Of a stretch of DNA of 64,000 nt, positions 44,120 through 54,263 are shown in pieces; within the stretch, counting starts at the first letter, position 1, and each line of letters begins with the position of its first letter. The DNA is from Halanaerobium sp. MA284_MarDTE_T2. Lineage in GTDB: Bacteria; Bacillota; Halanaerobiia; Halanaerobiales; Halanaerobiaceae. Where the stretch lies: the NCBI RefSeq assembly GCF_003337245.1, contig NZ_QPJE01000002.1, forward strand, positions 106,174-170,173, given 5' to 3'. A model generated the notes under the pieces. It had not been told where the DNA came from. It ran no database searches and worked only from the letters and a program-made list of their open reading frames with translations. The position numbers were made by a program, and so were the translations under genes.

Positions 44120-45163
44120 TTGAATCAATTTGAAATAAAAAGGCTGGTTGATAAAGCCTATGATAAGGCAGAATTAAATAAAGAAGAAATCACTTCACTG
44201 CTGGCAGCAGATATTAATCAACTTGATTATCTGCTGCAAAAAGCAGATCAGAAGAGAAAAGAAATTTGTGAAGATGAGGTCCATTTACGGGCAATTATTG
44301 AGTTTTCAAATTACTGCAGGCGGAACTGTTATTACTGTGGTCTGCGTAAAGACAATCAGCATCTGCAGCGTTATCAGCTGAAAAAAGAAGAAATTATTAA
44401 AACTGCTCAGATGGCAGCTGAACTTGGCTATCAGACCGTTGTGCTGCAGTCGGGAGAAGATGAATACCCGACAGCTCAAATTACAGAAATTATTAAAGAA
44501 ATTAAAAATACAACCGGAATGGCAATTACTTTAAGCCTGGGAGAAAGAGATTTTGCTGCCTATAAACTCTGGCGGGAAGCTGGTGCTGATCGCTATCTTT
44601 TAAAACATGAAACTGCAGATCAGCGCCTTTATGAAAAATATCATCCAGGTATGAGTTTTGAAAATAGAATTGAAAGTTTAAAATACTTAAAAAAAATTGG
44701 CTATCAGATCGGAAGTGGAGTCATAATTGATCTGCCTGGACAGACTCCTGAAATTTTAGCTGAAGATCTACTTCTTTCACAAAAATTAGAGCTTGATATG
44801 ATTGGCTCCGGCCCTTTTATTCCACACGAGAAGACACCACTTGCTGAAAGCAAAACAGGTACGGTGGAAATGACTTTAAAATTTACAGCTCTAAGCAGGC
44901 TGCTGCTGCCGCTGGCCCATATACCGGCAACAACCGCTCTGGGTACAATTGATGTCGAAGGCAGACAGAAAGCTCTAATGGCAGGTGCTAATGTGGTAAT
45001 GCCCAATGTAACTGACTCTCAGTATCGGGAAAAATATCAGATTTATCCAGGAAAGATCTGTATTAACGAAGAGGCAGGGGACTGCCGCCAGTGTATTGGA
45101 GGAATCATTGCTTCTCTCGGTCGTTTTGTCAGTCAGAATAAAGGACACAGTCTGAGAAAATAA
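44120..45163 (+). CDS. hydE: [FeFe]-hydrogenase H-cluster radical SAM maturase HydE
   Basis: This 347-residue radical SAM enzyme helps build the H-cluster of [FeFe]-hydrogenase. The SAM-cluster cysteines are Cys66, Cys70 and Cys73 (YCRRNCYYCGLRKDN). The HydE-specific VVLQSGED, LKHETADQRLYEKYHP and SGPFIPHEKTPLA follow. It starts at TTG 44120 with GAGGTGG 6 bases upstream. hydF, hydG and hydrogenase genes are not in the window, so it is a detached maturase gene. Confidence 0.93.
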   Translation: MNQFEIKRLVDKAYDKAELNKEEITSLLAADINQLDYLLQKADQKRKEICEDEVHLRAIIEFSNYCRRNCYYCGLRKDNQHLQRYQLKKEEIIKTAQMAAELGYQTVVLQSGEDEYPTAQITEIIKEIKNTTGMAITLSLGERDFAAYKLWREAGADRYLLKHETADQRLYEKYHPGMSFENRIESLKYLKKIGYQIGSGVIIDLPGQTPEILAEDLLLSQKLELDMIGSGPFIPHEKTPLAESKTGTVEMTLKFTALSRLLLPLAHIPATTALGTIDVEGRQKALMAGANVVMPNVTDSQYREKYQIYPGKICINEEAGDCRQCIGGIIASLGRFVSQNKGHSLRK

Positions 45164-45202
45164 AAATAATTAATAAAATAAAAAATGAAATACGGTTTTA
45201 AA

Positions 45203-45262
45203 AGAAAAAAGCTCCCATTCAGGCTGCAGTTAAATTAACTTTAATAGTGCCGATGGGAGTTT
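45203..45262 (-). terminator. Terminator between hydE and the SulP gene
   Basis: GCTCCCATTC (45211-45220) pairs with GATGGGAGT (45252-45260). On the minus strand the hairpin is followed by TTTTTTCTTTT, so it ends the SulP transcript. It probably also stops hydE. Confidence 0.7.
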
Positions 45263-45323
45263 AAGCTGTTTATTTAATTATTCTTTTTTCTCATTTTCCT
45301 CATCCTCATCTGTATGTTGATCA

Positions 45324-47018
45324 TTATTTATCATCTTTTGAATTTTCCTCTTCGCCAAATCCTTTATGGCTGAAATCTAGAGCCTTATGGGTTGCTGCAA
45401 AATATTCAGATTCCGGCAGATAAATATTGTCTTCACCGACCTTATCGGCCAGTCCAATTTTTCTAAACATCTTAAGAATTCTCTCACTAACCCCGGTCAG
45501 CATAACCTCACCACCACTGGACTGGACTTTATCTATAAATTCTTCCAAAACACCAATGATTGTGATATCAATTCTGCTCACATTGCGAAAACGGATAATA
45601 AAATCTGTATTAGGTTCAAAAAACTCTTCCAGCTGATTTTTTAGATCATCAGCAGCACTAAAGTGGACAACACCTTTTAAATCAATAACTCTGGCCTGCT
45701 GAGCTAAAATTTCGGACTTATCAGCATCATCATGGTTTACATGGTGGAGATGATAACCCTGATCATCATCCTTTTTGTCATAATAGAGCATTTCAATATC
45801 AGCTTTTTTGGAGATCTGTAACACAACAACCAGGGAAACCATAACACCAAAATATATTGCCTGGTCAATATTTGGCAGCACAATAGTAGCAATAAAGGTT
45901 GTTCCAAAAGTCAAAGCATCGCCTTTGGTAGTTTTTAAATTTTTAATTACTTCTTTAAAATCTAAGATACCTATAGCTGCAGCTATAATGAGACCTGCTA
46001 AAACAGAAACTGGAATATAGGCTAAAAGATGTCGGAAAAACAAAATAAAAATTATAATTGATAGGGCACAGAAAAATTGAGAAGCTCTATGTTTGGCTCC
46101 TGCACTCAAATTGGCAAAAGTTTTTGCAAAAGAAGAAGAAACAGCAAAACCGCTAAAAAATGGGATTACCATATTTGTAATCCCCTGGCTTCTAAATTCC
46201 CTGTCATAATTGGGCTCTTCTCCAGTTTTTAAAGCCAGGGACTGCAGAACAGCCATTGTCTGAATCAGTCCTAATAAAGCGATTGAAAAAGCTTTGGTAT
46301 AAAGCTGACCGATTAAATTCCAGTCAAAATTTATCAGATTGAAATCAATTAACTTTCTTGGTATTTCACCAACAAGAGGTATAGAACCATTAATACCTGT
46401 CAGAGCAGTCAGCAGGGACATAATTACAACAGTTAATAGATATTCGGGCAGAGATTTTTTGATTAAGGGGATTGTATAAATTAAAATCAGAGTTAAAATT
46501 CCGACTCCCAGATTAAGGTAATTGAGCTGAGATATATGCTGGATAAACTGCCAGCCTTTGGTGATCACATTGGAACCTGAGACACTGACACCGGTTAAAT
46601 TTTCAATCTGAGAGAATAAAATCAAAACTGCAGCTCCATGTGAAAGAGCAACAACTACTGGATGAGATACATATTTGATTAATTCACTTAAATTAAAACT
46701 AACCAGCAAAAATTGAAAGAGTCCAATTAAAAATGTGGTCAGAAATATTACCTGCAGATAATTTTCACCCTGAAAATTACTTAAACTACTGAAGAGAGCA
46801 ACTGCCATCATATTAGTAGGGCCTACAATTATATAAGCTGAAAGATTGAAAATAGAAGCAGTTAGCATTGAAAATATAGAAGCATAAAATCCGTAAATTG
46901 GATTGATACCTAGAATTAAAGCATAAGCCATATTTTGCGGTAAAGCAATGGTTGCTGTTGTTAACCCGCTCAGCATATCATTTTGGTATTTTTTAAACAA
47001 TTTTTTTATATTTTGCAC
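45324..47018 (-). CDS. SulP/SLC26-family anion transporter with STAS domain
   Basis: This 564-residue permease has about 12-14 membrane segments (start SGLTTATIALPQNMAYALILGINPIYGFYASIF, the SulP signature) and a C-terminal STAS domain (about 430-545; ARVIDLKGVVHFSAADDLKN ... FRNVSRIDITIIGVLEEF). Family substrates include sulfate, bicarbonate and other anions, and none can be chosen here. It is a single-gene unit. Confidence 0.9.
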   Translation of the reverse strand: MQNIKKLFKKYQNDMLSGLTTATIALPQNMAYALILGINPIYGFYASIFSMLTASIFNLSAYIIVGPTNMMAVALFSSLSNFQGENYLQVIFLTTFLIGLFQFLLVSFNLSELIKYVSHPVVVALSHGAAVLILFSQIENLTGVSVSGSNVITKGWQFIQHISQLNYLNLGVGILTLILIYTIPLIKKSLPEYLLTVVIMSLLTALTGINGSIPLVGEIPRKLIDFNLINFDWNLIGQLYTKAFSIALLGLIQTMAVLQSLALKTGEEPNYDREFRSQGITNMVIPFFSGFAVSSSFAKTFANLSAGAKHRASQFFCALSIIIFILFFRHLLAYIPVSVLAGLIIAAAIGILDFKEVIKNLKTTKGDALTFGTTFIATIVLPNIDQAIYFGVMVSLVVVLQISKKADIEMLYYDKKDDDQGYHLHHVNHDDADKSEILAQQARVIDLKGVVHFSAADDLKNQLEEFFEPNTDFIIRFRNVSRIDITIIGVLEEFIDKVQSSGGEVMLTGVSERILKMFRKIGLADKVGEDNIYLPESEYFAATHKALDFSHKGFGEEENSKDDK

Positions 47019-47199
47019 GGTTTTTCACCCCGGCTTTTTTGATTTAATTTTATCTGCTTTTAGTTTAACAGGCTCACCAGAAACTTTCAATTGAAAAAAG
47101 GATTTTATAATTTAATTTTAGATATGCAAAGAACAGGATAAGTAATTTCTGGATGCCTGAATTACCCGGGTGAACTTGGGAATAATTTATTTTTCTTTT

Positions 47200-47228
47200 T
47201 TGAAAGAATTATAAGTATTTTATAGAAT
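47200..47228 (+). promoter_or_regulatory. Promoter of the PaaK-like gene
   Basis: TTGAAA (47200-47205) and TAGAAT (47223-47228) are separated by 17 bp, about 45 bp before the ATG. The rest of the 47019-47271 gap holds nothing I recognise. Confidence 0.5.
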
Positions 47229-47271
47229 TGCATAAAATTGTATGATATTCTTATTTTAAGGAGAGAATATT

Positions 47272-48612
47272 ATGAGTCTACCAAGAGTGCTGTATTATAA
47301 ATATAAGCTTGATAAAAATTTAAATAAAAGTCGAAGTGAAATATTAAAACTGAGAGAAAATAAATTTAGAAAGCTGCTGTATTATGCTTATAACAATTCT
47401 CCCTTTTATCATGACTTTTATTCAGCCCACGGAATTAAGGAAAAAGACCTGTCAGAGATTAAGCACTCAGATCTTCCAGTTCTTGATAAAAATATAATGA
47501 TGGAAAATTATGATAAATTAGTAACGGATAAAAATATCAGCTGTGATAAGATTGCTTCTTTTCTTGAAAATTCCCCTTCTCCTGTTAGCAAGTTAAATAA
47601 TAAATATCATGTTATTCATAGCTCTGGTTCTTCAGGCAAAATTGGATATTTTCTTTATAATTCAAAGGAGTGGGATTTTATCAAAGCTCTTTCTTTGAGA
47701 TTATTTACTAATTTTGGTCTTAAGAGAAAAAGATATGCTTTTATTGGAGCAGCAGATGGTCATTATGCTGGGGTCAGCCTTTTTTTAAGCCCGGTTAATG
47801 CTCTGGAGGAATACTTCTATAAACAGTATCTGGTCATTAATATTAATCATCCTCTAGAAGATTATTGTCAAAAGTTAAATGAATGCCGTCCTCATAATCT
47901 TACAGGTTATCCTTTTGGGATCAAGGTTCTAGCTGAAATGCAGAGAGCTGGCAAAATAGATATATCACCAGAGGTAGTAATTTGCGGGGGTGAACCGCTG
48001 ACAGCAGCAGCCAGGAAATTTATTAAAAGGACCTGGGATACTTCTCTTATTAATTATTATGCTGCCTCAGAGTCCCTGGTGATCGGAGTAAAAAAAGAGG
48101 AGTTTAATCATTTATATATTTTTGATGATGCTAATTATATTGAAACTGCGGAAGAGGGCTATTACCTAACAAATCTCTATAATTATACCCAACCACTTAT
48201 ACGATATCGAATGTCTGATTTACTGGTATCGGTAAATGAACGGAAAAATGAAGATAGATGGCCTTTTAACAAGGTAAAAGAAATTATCGGACGCCAGGAG
48301 GATATATTATGGTTTAAAAATCAAGCTGGAAAAAAAGAGTTTATTCATCCGATAATATTTGTAGAGTTATATATTAGAGGATTGACTAAATATCAGGTGA
48401 TACAGACGGGTGAAACTTCCTTTATTTTCAAGGCGGTTATTAAAAAGGAAAGTGAAAATGAAGATGTAATAGTGAAAATAAAAGAAGAATTAACAAAAAT
48501 ACTTCAGAGTAAAAATCTGCAAAATGTTAATTTTAGGATAAAAAAAGTTAAAAATATAGACAGTGCAGGTACTACCGGTAAATTTAAATTGATTAAAAAA
48601 GAATTTAAATAA
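47272..48612 (+). CDS. PaaK/CapK-like adenylate-forming enzyme
   Basis: This 446-residue protein of the phenylacetate-CoA ligase / CapK family has the ATP-binding loop HSSGSSGK (about residue 122), EVVICGGEPLTAAARKF, YYAASESLVIG and RYRMSDLL with KVKEIIGRQED in the C-terminal lid. Such enzymes adenylate a carboxylate and join it to CoA or another acceptor. CapK-type members act in envelope polymer synthesis. The substrate is unknown. AAGGAGAG precedes the ATG. It is followed by the TetR gene. Confidence 0.78.
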   Translation: MSLPRVLYYKYKLDKNLNKSRSEILKLRENKFRKLLYYAYNNSPFYHDFYSAHGIKEKDLSEIKHSDLPVLDKNIMMENYDKLVTDKNISCDKIASFLENSPSPVSKLNNKYHVIHSSGSSGKIGYFLYNSKEWDFIKALSLRLFTNFGLKRKRYAFIGAADGHYAGVSLFLSPVNALEEYFYKQYLVININHPLEDYCQKLNECRPHNLTGYPFGIKVLAEMQRAGKIDISPEVVICGGEPLTAAARKFIKRTWDTSLINYYAASESLVIGVKKEEFNHLYIFDDANYIETAEEGYYLTNLYNYTQPLIRYRMSDLLVSVNERKNEDRWPFNKVKEIIGRQEDILWFKNQAGKKEFIHPIIFVELYIRGLTKYQVIQTGETSFIFKAVIKKESENEDVIVKIKEELTKILQSKNLQNVNFRIKKVKNIDSAGTTGKFKLIKKEFK

Positions 48613-48659
48613 ACTCATTAAAACTGCAGTTCGTCCTTTATTTTAAAATTCACAAAAGT

Positions 48660-48726
48660 TTGACATATTCATTTTCATAATATATAATGAATATAAGTTC
48701 ATAAAACATTATGAATATGAGTTCAT
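48660..48726 (+). promoter_or_regulatory. Consensus promoter with two TetR-type operators
   Basis: TTGACA (48660-48665) and TATAAT (48683-48688) with a 17-bp spacer make a perfect sigma-A promoter. Two matching inverted-repeat sites, ATGAATATAAGTTCAT (48687-48702) and ATGAATATGAGTTCAT (48711-48726), start at the -10 and lie 24 bp apart, where a repressor would block initiation. They precede the TetR gene, so autoregulation is likely. Confidence 0.78.
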
Positions 48727-48765
48727 TAAAATAACGTGAATTTTTTAAAGTAGGTGGTGAATGTT

Positions 48766-49318
48766 TTGCCTAAAATTATCAATAATTTAAGGAATAAAAT
48801 ATATAAAACAGCATCTCAACTATTTTCTGAAAGAGGCTATGCTGATGTTACTATGAAAATTGTTGCTGAAGAAACCGGTATTGCTGTTGGAACATTATAT
48901 AATTATTATGCTAATAAAGAGGAGTTATTTATAAAAGTTATTGAAGAAAAAATTAATCATAACAAAAAATTTTTTGATAAATATTTAGAAAAAGACAAAC
49001 TCGATCTGAATGTATTTATTACCCATCTCTATGATGAAATTAACAAATCAAAAGGTATAATAGATGAAATTATTAAAAAAAATATAAATAATAAAGAAGA
49101 AAAAATTGTAACCCGGCTGCGATCTGAATTATTAGATATAGTAGATCAGATATTACTACAGATTAAAGAAAAAAAAAGGTATAAAAAAGGGGGCTAAAGC
49201 AGAAAGAAAACGCGGCGTCTATGCACTGCTTATTATGATATTACTTTTGGATAGGAGATTTCCAGGAGAACGGGAAAAGAATATTTCTTTTCTCTTAAAA
49301 ATGACAGATCTAATCTAA
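48766..49318 (+). pseudogene. TetR/AcrR-family regulator with a C-terminal frameshift
   Basis: The N-terminal helix-turn-helix is intact (IYKTASQLFSERGYADVTMKIVAEETG ... VGTLYNYYANKEELF). I start at TTG 48766 after AGGTGG; GTG codons at 48754 and 48757 are inside that site. The frame stops at 49197, after about 144 residues. A single-base change in the A9/A6G5 tracts at 49169-49193 would continue the protein as GAKAERKRGVYALLIMILLL to a stop at 49318, giving a normal TetR length of about 183. The ligand domain is therefore truncated, by mutation or by homopolymer error. Confidence 0.75.
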
Positions 49319-49399
49319 AGAAAAATTAAAAACTGCGGTTTAACAAGATTAACAAGTAGTAAAGAGAAAATTTAGAATAACACAAAAGGAGGAGTTAAT

Positions 49400-50755
49400 A
49401 TGAGTATTGATTTTAAACTGGCAAAAAAGTATGCAGCTGATAAGATGATCAAACAGGCTTTAAAATATTTGGAAAAGGATCCTGATGAAAATTTTTTGCA
49501 GATTCTAAATATTGGAGAAAAATTAGTTAGAAGGGATAATCACAAAAAAGCTATTAAGATCATCAAAGAGAACTATAAAACAACTCCTTTAATAAAAAAA
49601 TATCTTAAAAAAATTAATAATATTGCACCCTCTTATAAAAATGGATTTTTAATGAATTTTTTAGTTAATTCAGCTATTTTTGGCATACCATATCAGTATG
49701 AACTTTCTGAAGAGCTAGGAGTAGATGTACCCTGGGCAATACTAATTGATCCGACTAGTGCCTGTAATTTGAATTGTGAAGGATGTTGGGCTGGCAAATA
49801 TAATAAAAGTGATAGTCTTGATTTTGCTACAATTGATAGAATAATTACTGAGGCTAAAGAAATGGGAATTTACTTTATAGTTCTTTCAGGGGGTGAGCCG
49901 ACAGTTTATCCTCAGCTTTTTGACATTCTTGAAAAACATGATGATGTGGGCTTTATGATGTATACTAATGGTACACTTATTGATGATGAATTTGCTGATA
50001 GAATGCTTGAAGTAGGAAATGTTACACCAGCTATTAGTCTGGAAGGATTTAGAGAAGAAACTGACAAACGCCGCGGTGAAGGTACTTATGATAAAATTAT
50101 GGATGCTATGGATCGTCTGCGTGAGAGGGGAATCATTTTTGGGGCAAGTGTAACTGCAACTAAAAATAATGTGGATGAACTTTTTTCCGATGAATTTATT
50201 GATCATTTATCCAAAAAGGGTGCTCTTTACATGTGGTTATTTCATTATATTCCAATAGGTAGAAACCCTAATCTTGATATGATGATTACTCCTGAGCAGA
50301 GAGTATATCTGGCTCGAAGAGGAAGTGAACTAAGGAAGAAAAAAGAAATATTTATTATGGATTTTTGGAATGACGGCACATATGTCCAGGGCTGTATTGC
50401 TGGGGGAAGAAGGTATTTTCATATTAATGCTAAAGGAGAAGTTGAGCCCTGTGCATTTGTTCATTTTGCAGTAGATAATATAAAAGAAAAATCATTAAAA
50501 GAAGCGCTGCAGAACCCTCTTTTTAAATCCTTTCAAAAGAAACAGCCTTTTACCAATAATTTAATGTGTCCCTGTCCGATTATTGATAATCCTAAAGCTT
50601 TAAGGGATATAGTAGAAGAGTCAGGTGCTGTGCCTACACATGATGGAGCAGATGAAATCTTAAAAGATGAGACAGCTGATTTTCTTGACGATCTATCAGC
50701 TAAATGGCATAAAAGTTCTAAAGATATTAATAAAGAAAGGATGAATAATAAATAG
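49400..50755 (+). CDS. Radical SAM protein of unknown substrate
   Basis: This 451-residue protein has a helical N-terminal extension (1-105), then a radical SAM core with Cys122, Cys126 and Cys129 (SACNLNCEGCWAGKY), LSGGEPTVYP and MYTNGTLI. A C-terminal cysteine-rich segment (GCIAGGRRYFHINAKGEVEPC, then LMCPCPI) resembles the SPASM-like auxiliary-cluster region. The TetR gene upstream probably controls it. The PaaK-like gene may belong to the same system, perhaps envelope lipid or peptide modification, but I cannot name the reaction. AAAGGAGGAG precedes the ATG. Confidence 0.78.
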   Translation: MSIDFKLAKKYAADKMIKQALKYLEKDPDENFLQILNIGEKLVRRDNHKKAIKIIKENYKTTPLIKKYLKKINNIAPSYKNGFLMNFLVNSAIFGIPYQYELSEELGVDVPWAILIDPTSACNLNCEGCWAGKYNKSDSLDFATIDRIITEAKEMGIYFIVLSGGEPTVYPQLFDILEKHDDVGFMMYTNGTLIDDEFADRMLEVGNVTPAISLEGFREETDKRRGEGTYDKIMDAMDRLRERGIIFGASVTATKNNVDELFSDEFIDHLSKKGALYMWLFHYIPIGRNPNLDMMITPEQRVYLARRGSELRKKKEIFIMDFWNDGTYVQGCIAGGRRYFHINAKGEVEPCAFVHFAVDNIKEKSLKEALQNPLFKSFQKKQPFTNNLMCPCPIIDNPKALRDIVEESGAVPTHDGADEILKDETADFLDDLSAKWHKSSKDINKERMNNK

Positions 50756-50756
50756 T

Positions 50757-50792
50757 TGGTACCAGTTGGTACCTCAGTTGGTACCTGGTACC
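50757..50792. repeat. Tandem AGTTGGTACC repeat
   Basis: The 10-mer AGTTGGTACC occurs three times in near tandem, followed by TGGTACC, between the convergent radical SAM and hisIE genes. The nested GGTACC palindromes can form alternative small hairpins. A related word cluster lies at 33265-33289 before purD and in the 38-bp palindrome at 11078-11115. Confidence 0.6.
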
Positions 50793-50807
50793 ATTAATTC
50801 TTTATTT

Positions 50808-51494
50808 CTACTTATGTCTTTTCTTTAATTCTTTTCTTATCATATCTATAGATATTTGCTTTACAGCCAGCAGAACAAGCATATGATAAATAAGATCGGC
50901 TGACTCATATATCAGCTCTTCATCTGGTTCATTTTTTGCTGCAATAATTACTTCAGCCGCTTCTTCTCCCACTTTCTTTAAAATTTTATCTAGCCCTTCT
51001 TCAAAAAGATAGGAAGTGTAGGATCCTTCCGGCATTTCCTCTTTACGGTCTAAAATTAGCTGGTAAAGAAAATCGACTATTTTTTCTGTTTCAAATTCTA
51101 AATCTGTATTTTGTTCTGCCTGCTTATTTTTCGGTTTTTTTCCGGACTCAGCTTCATTAGAAATTTTACGATAAAAGCAGGAATTTTCCCCTGTATGACA
51201 GGCAGGTCCAGCCGCATCAACCATAAATAAAATTGTATCCTGATCACAGTCATAAAAAATTTCCTTTATTTCCTGTGTATTACCAGAAATTTCGCCCTTG
51301 TGCCACAGTTCCTGACGGGAGCGGCTGTAAAAAACAGTTTCTCCCATTTTTAAACTCATCTTGAGAGATTCTTCATTAACATAAGCAACCATCAACACTT
51401 CCTTTGTCCGATAATCCTGAACAACAGCAGGCATAAGTCCTTTTTCATTATATTTAAAATTAATTTTTTCTATTTTTTTAGATTTTTTCAGCAT
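50808..51494 (-). CDS. hisIE: Bifunctional phosphoribosyl-AMP cyclohydrolase / phosphoribosyl-ATP pyrophosphohydrolase HisIE
   Basis: This 228-residue fusion has the HisI domain first (residues 1-115; [37 protein letters not shown] with its zinc cysteines) and HisE last (about 138-228; [24 protein letters not shown]). It performs the second and third steps of histidine synthesis. It ends the operon, 87 bp after hisF, with AAGGAGGG before the ATG. Confidence 0.95.
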   Translation of the reverse strand: MLKKSKKIEKINFKYNEKGLMPAVVQDYRTKEVLMVAYVNEESLKMSLKMGETVFYSRSRQELWHKGEISGNTQEIKEIFYDCDQDTILFMVDAAGPACHTGENSCFYRKISNEAESGKKPKNKQAEQNTDLEFETEKIVDFLYQLILDRKEEMPEGSYTSYLFEEGLDKILKKVGEEAAEVIIAAKNEPDEELIYESADLIYHMLVLLAVKQISIDMIRKELKKRHK

Positions 51495-51581
51495 TTACTA
51501 ACCCTCCTTCGAGCAGTTTTAAAGAACTGACCGATAGATTATAATTTCCCTTACACCATATATAAATTATGAATTATTATT

Positions 51582-52349
51582 TTAATCTTCAATTCTAACT
51601 GGAATACCGGATTTATCAAGTTCTTTTTTTACATCTTTAATTGCTATTTCTCCAAAATGAAATATAGAAGCTGCCAGAGCTGCATCAACTCCAGTGTTTT
51701 CAAAAACTTCTATAAAATGCTGAATACTACCTGCTCCACCAGAAGCAATTACAGGTACATTTACTGCTTCTGTTACTGCTTTGAGCATTTCTATATCAAA
51801 ACCATCTCTGGTTCCATCTGTATTAATACTTGTGAGCAGAATTTCTCCAGCTCCAAGTTCTTCCAATTCTTTAACCCATTTAAGTAAATCTATTCCTGTT
51901 TTTTTACTTCCTCCACGAATAAAAATTTCCCATCCTTTTCCTGACTTCTTTTTGGCTGCATCAACCGCCCCCACAATACACTGAGAGCCAAAAATTTGGG
52001 CTCCTTTACTAACTAAATTAGGACTTTTTACTGCAGCTGAATTTAATGATACTTTGTCAGCACCGGCTCTTAAAATAAGCTGCATATCTTCTACATTTTT
52101 TATCCCTCCACCAACCGTAAGAGGTATAAATACTTCTGCTGCAACTTTTTCTACAAGTTCTGTCAGTGTTTTTCTTTTTTCTTTGGTAGCTGTAATATCA
52201 AGAAAAACAAGTTCATCTGCACCAAGCTGATTATATTTTCTGGCTGATTCAACAGGATCACCAGCATCTATCAAATCCACAAAGTTGACCCCTTTAACAA
52301 CCCTGCCATCTTTTATATCCAGACACGGAATTATTCTTTTTTTAAGCAT
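51582..52349 (-). CDS. hisF: Imidazole glycerol phosphate synthase cyclase subunit HisF
   Basis: This 255-residue barrel enzyme works with HisH. It starts at ATG 52349 ([19 protein letters not shown] follows) after AGGTG; the in-frame GTG at 52358 is inside that site. Catalytic Asp residues lie in IPCLDIKDG and [13 protein letters not shown]. It overlaps hisA by 8 bp. Confidence 0.95.
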   Translation of the reverse strand: MLKKRIIPCLDIKDGRVVKGVNFVDLIDAGDPVESARKYNQLGADELVFLDITATKEKRKTLTELVEKVAAEVFIPLTVGGGIKNVEDMQLILRAGADKVSLNSAAVKSPNLVSKGAQIFGSQCIVGAVDAAKKKSGKGWEIFIRGGSKKTGIDLLKWVKELEELGAGEILLTSINTDGTRDGFDIEMLKAVTEAVNVPVIASGGAGSIQHFIEVFENTGVDAALAASIFHFGEIAIKDVKKELDKSGIPVRIED

Positions 52350-53070
52350 TAATATCACCTATTTCTGCAAAAATTTTTTTTAGATCAATTTTCCCCTGGT
52401 AAACCGCCTGTCCTGTAATAGCTCCATAAAATCCATATTCAGCAAGTTTAATTAAATCACGTTCAGAGCTTATACCACCAGATGCAATAATATTCAGCTC
52501 TGTCCTGGACTTAATTTTTTTAAGTCCTTCAAAATCAGGGCCAGCCAGCATTCCATCTCTGGAAATATCAGTATATAGTATGTATTTAACACCCAAAGAT
52601 TCCATCTGTACAGCAAAATCCAGCATATCTATCTTACTATCTTCCAGCCAACCAGAACTGGCAACTTTCCCACCACGAGCATCAATACTTACCAGTATAT
52701 TTTCTCCTCCAAATAAAGCAATTATCTCCTGCAGCAGTTCCAAATTTTTAACTGCCAGTGTACCAATGATCACTCTATCCACACCCAGTTCAAGCAGCCT
52801 TTTTACATCTTCCTTTGATCTGACCCCACCACCAGCCTGAATCTTAAGCTCGGTTTTTTCCGAAATATCTCGAATAACATTTAAATTTTTGCTCTCTCCT
52901 GCACAGGCACCATCAAGATCAACAATATGAATCCATTCTGTACCTCGGCAAGCAAACATTTTTGCAGTTTTTACAGGACTGCTGCTGTAGACAGTTTTTC
53001 TATCAAAATTTCCCTGTTTCAATCTAACTACCTCTCCATTCTGCAAATCAACTGCTGGCAGAATTATCAT
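52342..53070 (-). CDS. hisA: Phosphoribosylformimino-5-aminoimidazole carboxamide ribotide isomerase HisA
   Basis: This 242-residue barrel isomerase has the N-terminal [18 protein letters not shown] with the catalytic Asp, [23 protein letters not shown] and [14 protein letters not shown] with the second Asp. It follows hisH with no spacer. Confidence 0.95.
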   Translation of the reverse strand: MIILPAVDLQNGEVVRLKQGNFDRKTVYSSSPVKTAKMFACRGTEWIHIVDLDGACAGESKNLNVIRDISEKTELKIQAGGGVRSKEDVKRLLELGVDRVIIGTLAVKNLELLQEIIALFGGENILVSIDARGGKVASSGWLEDSKIDMLDFAVQMESLGVKYILYTDISRDGMLAGPDFEGLKKIKSRTELNIIASGGISSERDLIKLAEYGFYGAITGQAVYQGKIDLKKIFAEIGDINA

Positions 53071-53676
53071 CTATAACATCTCCCCAAAATTTTTAAGCAT
53101 CTGTATCCCATTATCTCCACTTTTTTCCGGATGAAACTGAAGTCCAATTATATTTTTTTTTCGCACAACAGCCGGAATCTCCACACCATACTCAACCACT
53201 GCTTCAGTATCATCAGTAAGTTCTGACAGCTGATATGAATGAACAAAATAAAAATGAGGATTTTCCGGAAGATCGGCAAATAAAGGATCATCCTTTAATA
53301 TTTTAAGCTGATTCCACCCCATATGTGGAATTTTATAATCACTGCTAATTCTTACCACTTCACCGCTGAGCAGACCAAGTCCTGGTGTTTTTTTATCTTC
53401 ATATCCCCATTCAAAAAGCAGCTGCATACCAAGACAGATTCCCAAAAATGGTTTTCCGCTATCCACAAATTCTCTAATAAATGGTAGGAAATTATTGTTT
53501 TTTAGCCTTCCCATTGCCCCTGGAAATGCACCAACACCAGGAAGCACTAGTCCATTATATTTATCTACATCTTCTTTTTCTGCACTATTTATTATAACAG
53601 TTTTTTGACCGATATATTCAAGTGCTTTTTGTATACTATTTAAATTACCGGCACCATAATCAATAATTGCAATCAT
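53071..53676 (-). CDS. hisH: Imidazole glycerol phosphate synthase glutaminase subunit HisH
   Basis: This 201-residue class I amidotransferase supplies ammonia to HisF. IDYGAGNLNSI, the catalytic Cys in LGICLGMQLLFEWG and the His-Glu pair in LQFHPEKSG are all present. It overlaps the hisB stop by one base. Confidence 0.95.
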   Translation of the reverse strand: MIAIIDYGAGNLNSIQKALEYIGQKTVIINSAEKEDVDKYNGLVLPGVGAFPGAMGRLKNNNFLPFIREFVDSGKPFLGICLGMQLLFEWGYEDKKTPGLGLLSGEVVRISSDYKIPHMGWNQLKILKDDPLFADLPENPHFYFVHSYQLSELTDDTEAVVEYGVEIPAVVRKKNIIGLQFHPEKSGDNGIQMLKNFGEML

Positions 53677-54263
53677 TAAAGCACACCCTTTGTAGACGGA
53701 ATTTGATCTGACTCTATTTTTACCGCCATCTTCAGAGCTCTGGCCAGTGACTTAAAGACTGCCTCAATCTGATGATGGCAGTTTTCTCCATGCATTAGTT
53801 CCACATGAACAGTAATTCCAGCATTATAAGAAAACGCTCTTAAAAATTCCACAACCAATTCTGAAGGGAAATCTCCAACCATTTCTCTGCTGAAAGAAAG
53901 ATCTGTATAAAGAAAAGAACGACCGCTAATATCTACAGTGGTTCTCACAAGTGATTCATCCAGTGGAACCAATACACTGCTGAAGCGGCTAATTCCTTTT
54001 TTATCAGCAAGTGCATCAGCAAAAGCCTGGCCCAGAGCAATCCCCGTATCTTCAACCATATGGTGTGCATCAATTTCTAGATCTCCATCTGCCAAAATAC
54101 TCAGATCAAAACTCCCATGTCTTGCTAACTGATCCAGCATATGATCAAAAAATGCAACACCGGTATCTATACTGCACTTCCCACTTCCATCAAGATTTAT
54201 ACTTATCTTTATATTTGTTTCAGATGTCTTACGCCTTATAACTGCTTTTCTATTTTCAGACAT
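53676..54263 (-). CDS. hisB: Imidazoleglycerol-phosphate dehydratase HisB
   Basis: This monofunctional dehydratase of about 195 residues has the metal-binding DTGVAFFDHMLDQLARHG, DAHHMVEDTGIALGQA and GENCHHQIEA-type motifs. I start at ATG 54263 (SENRKAVIRR follows) because GAGAGGTG lies 6 bases upstream and the GTG at 54272 overlaps that site. No phosphatase domain is fused; the phosphatase is encoded at 58925. Confidence 0.95.
   Translation of the reverse strand: MSENRKAVIRRKTSETNIKISINLDGSGKCSIDTGVAFFDHMLDQLARHGSFDLSILADGDLEIDAHHMVEDTGIALGQAFADALADKKGISRFSSVLVPLDESLVRTTVDISGRSFLYTDLSFSREMVGDFPSELVVEFLRAFSYNAGITVHVELMHGENCHHQIEAVFKSLARALKMAVKIESDQIPSTKGVL

Noticed and set aside
50757..50792. 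CRISPR-like array
   Set aside because: The units are 10 bp with no spacers, and no cas gene is present.
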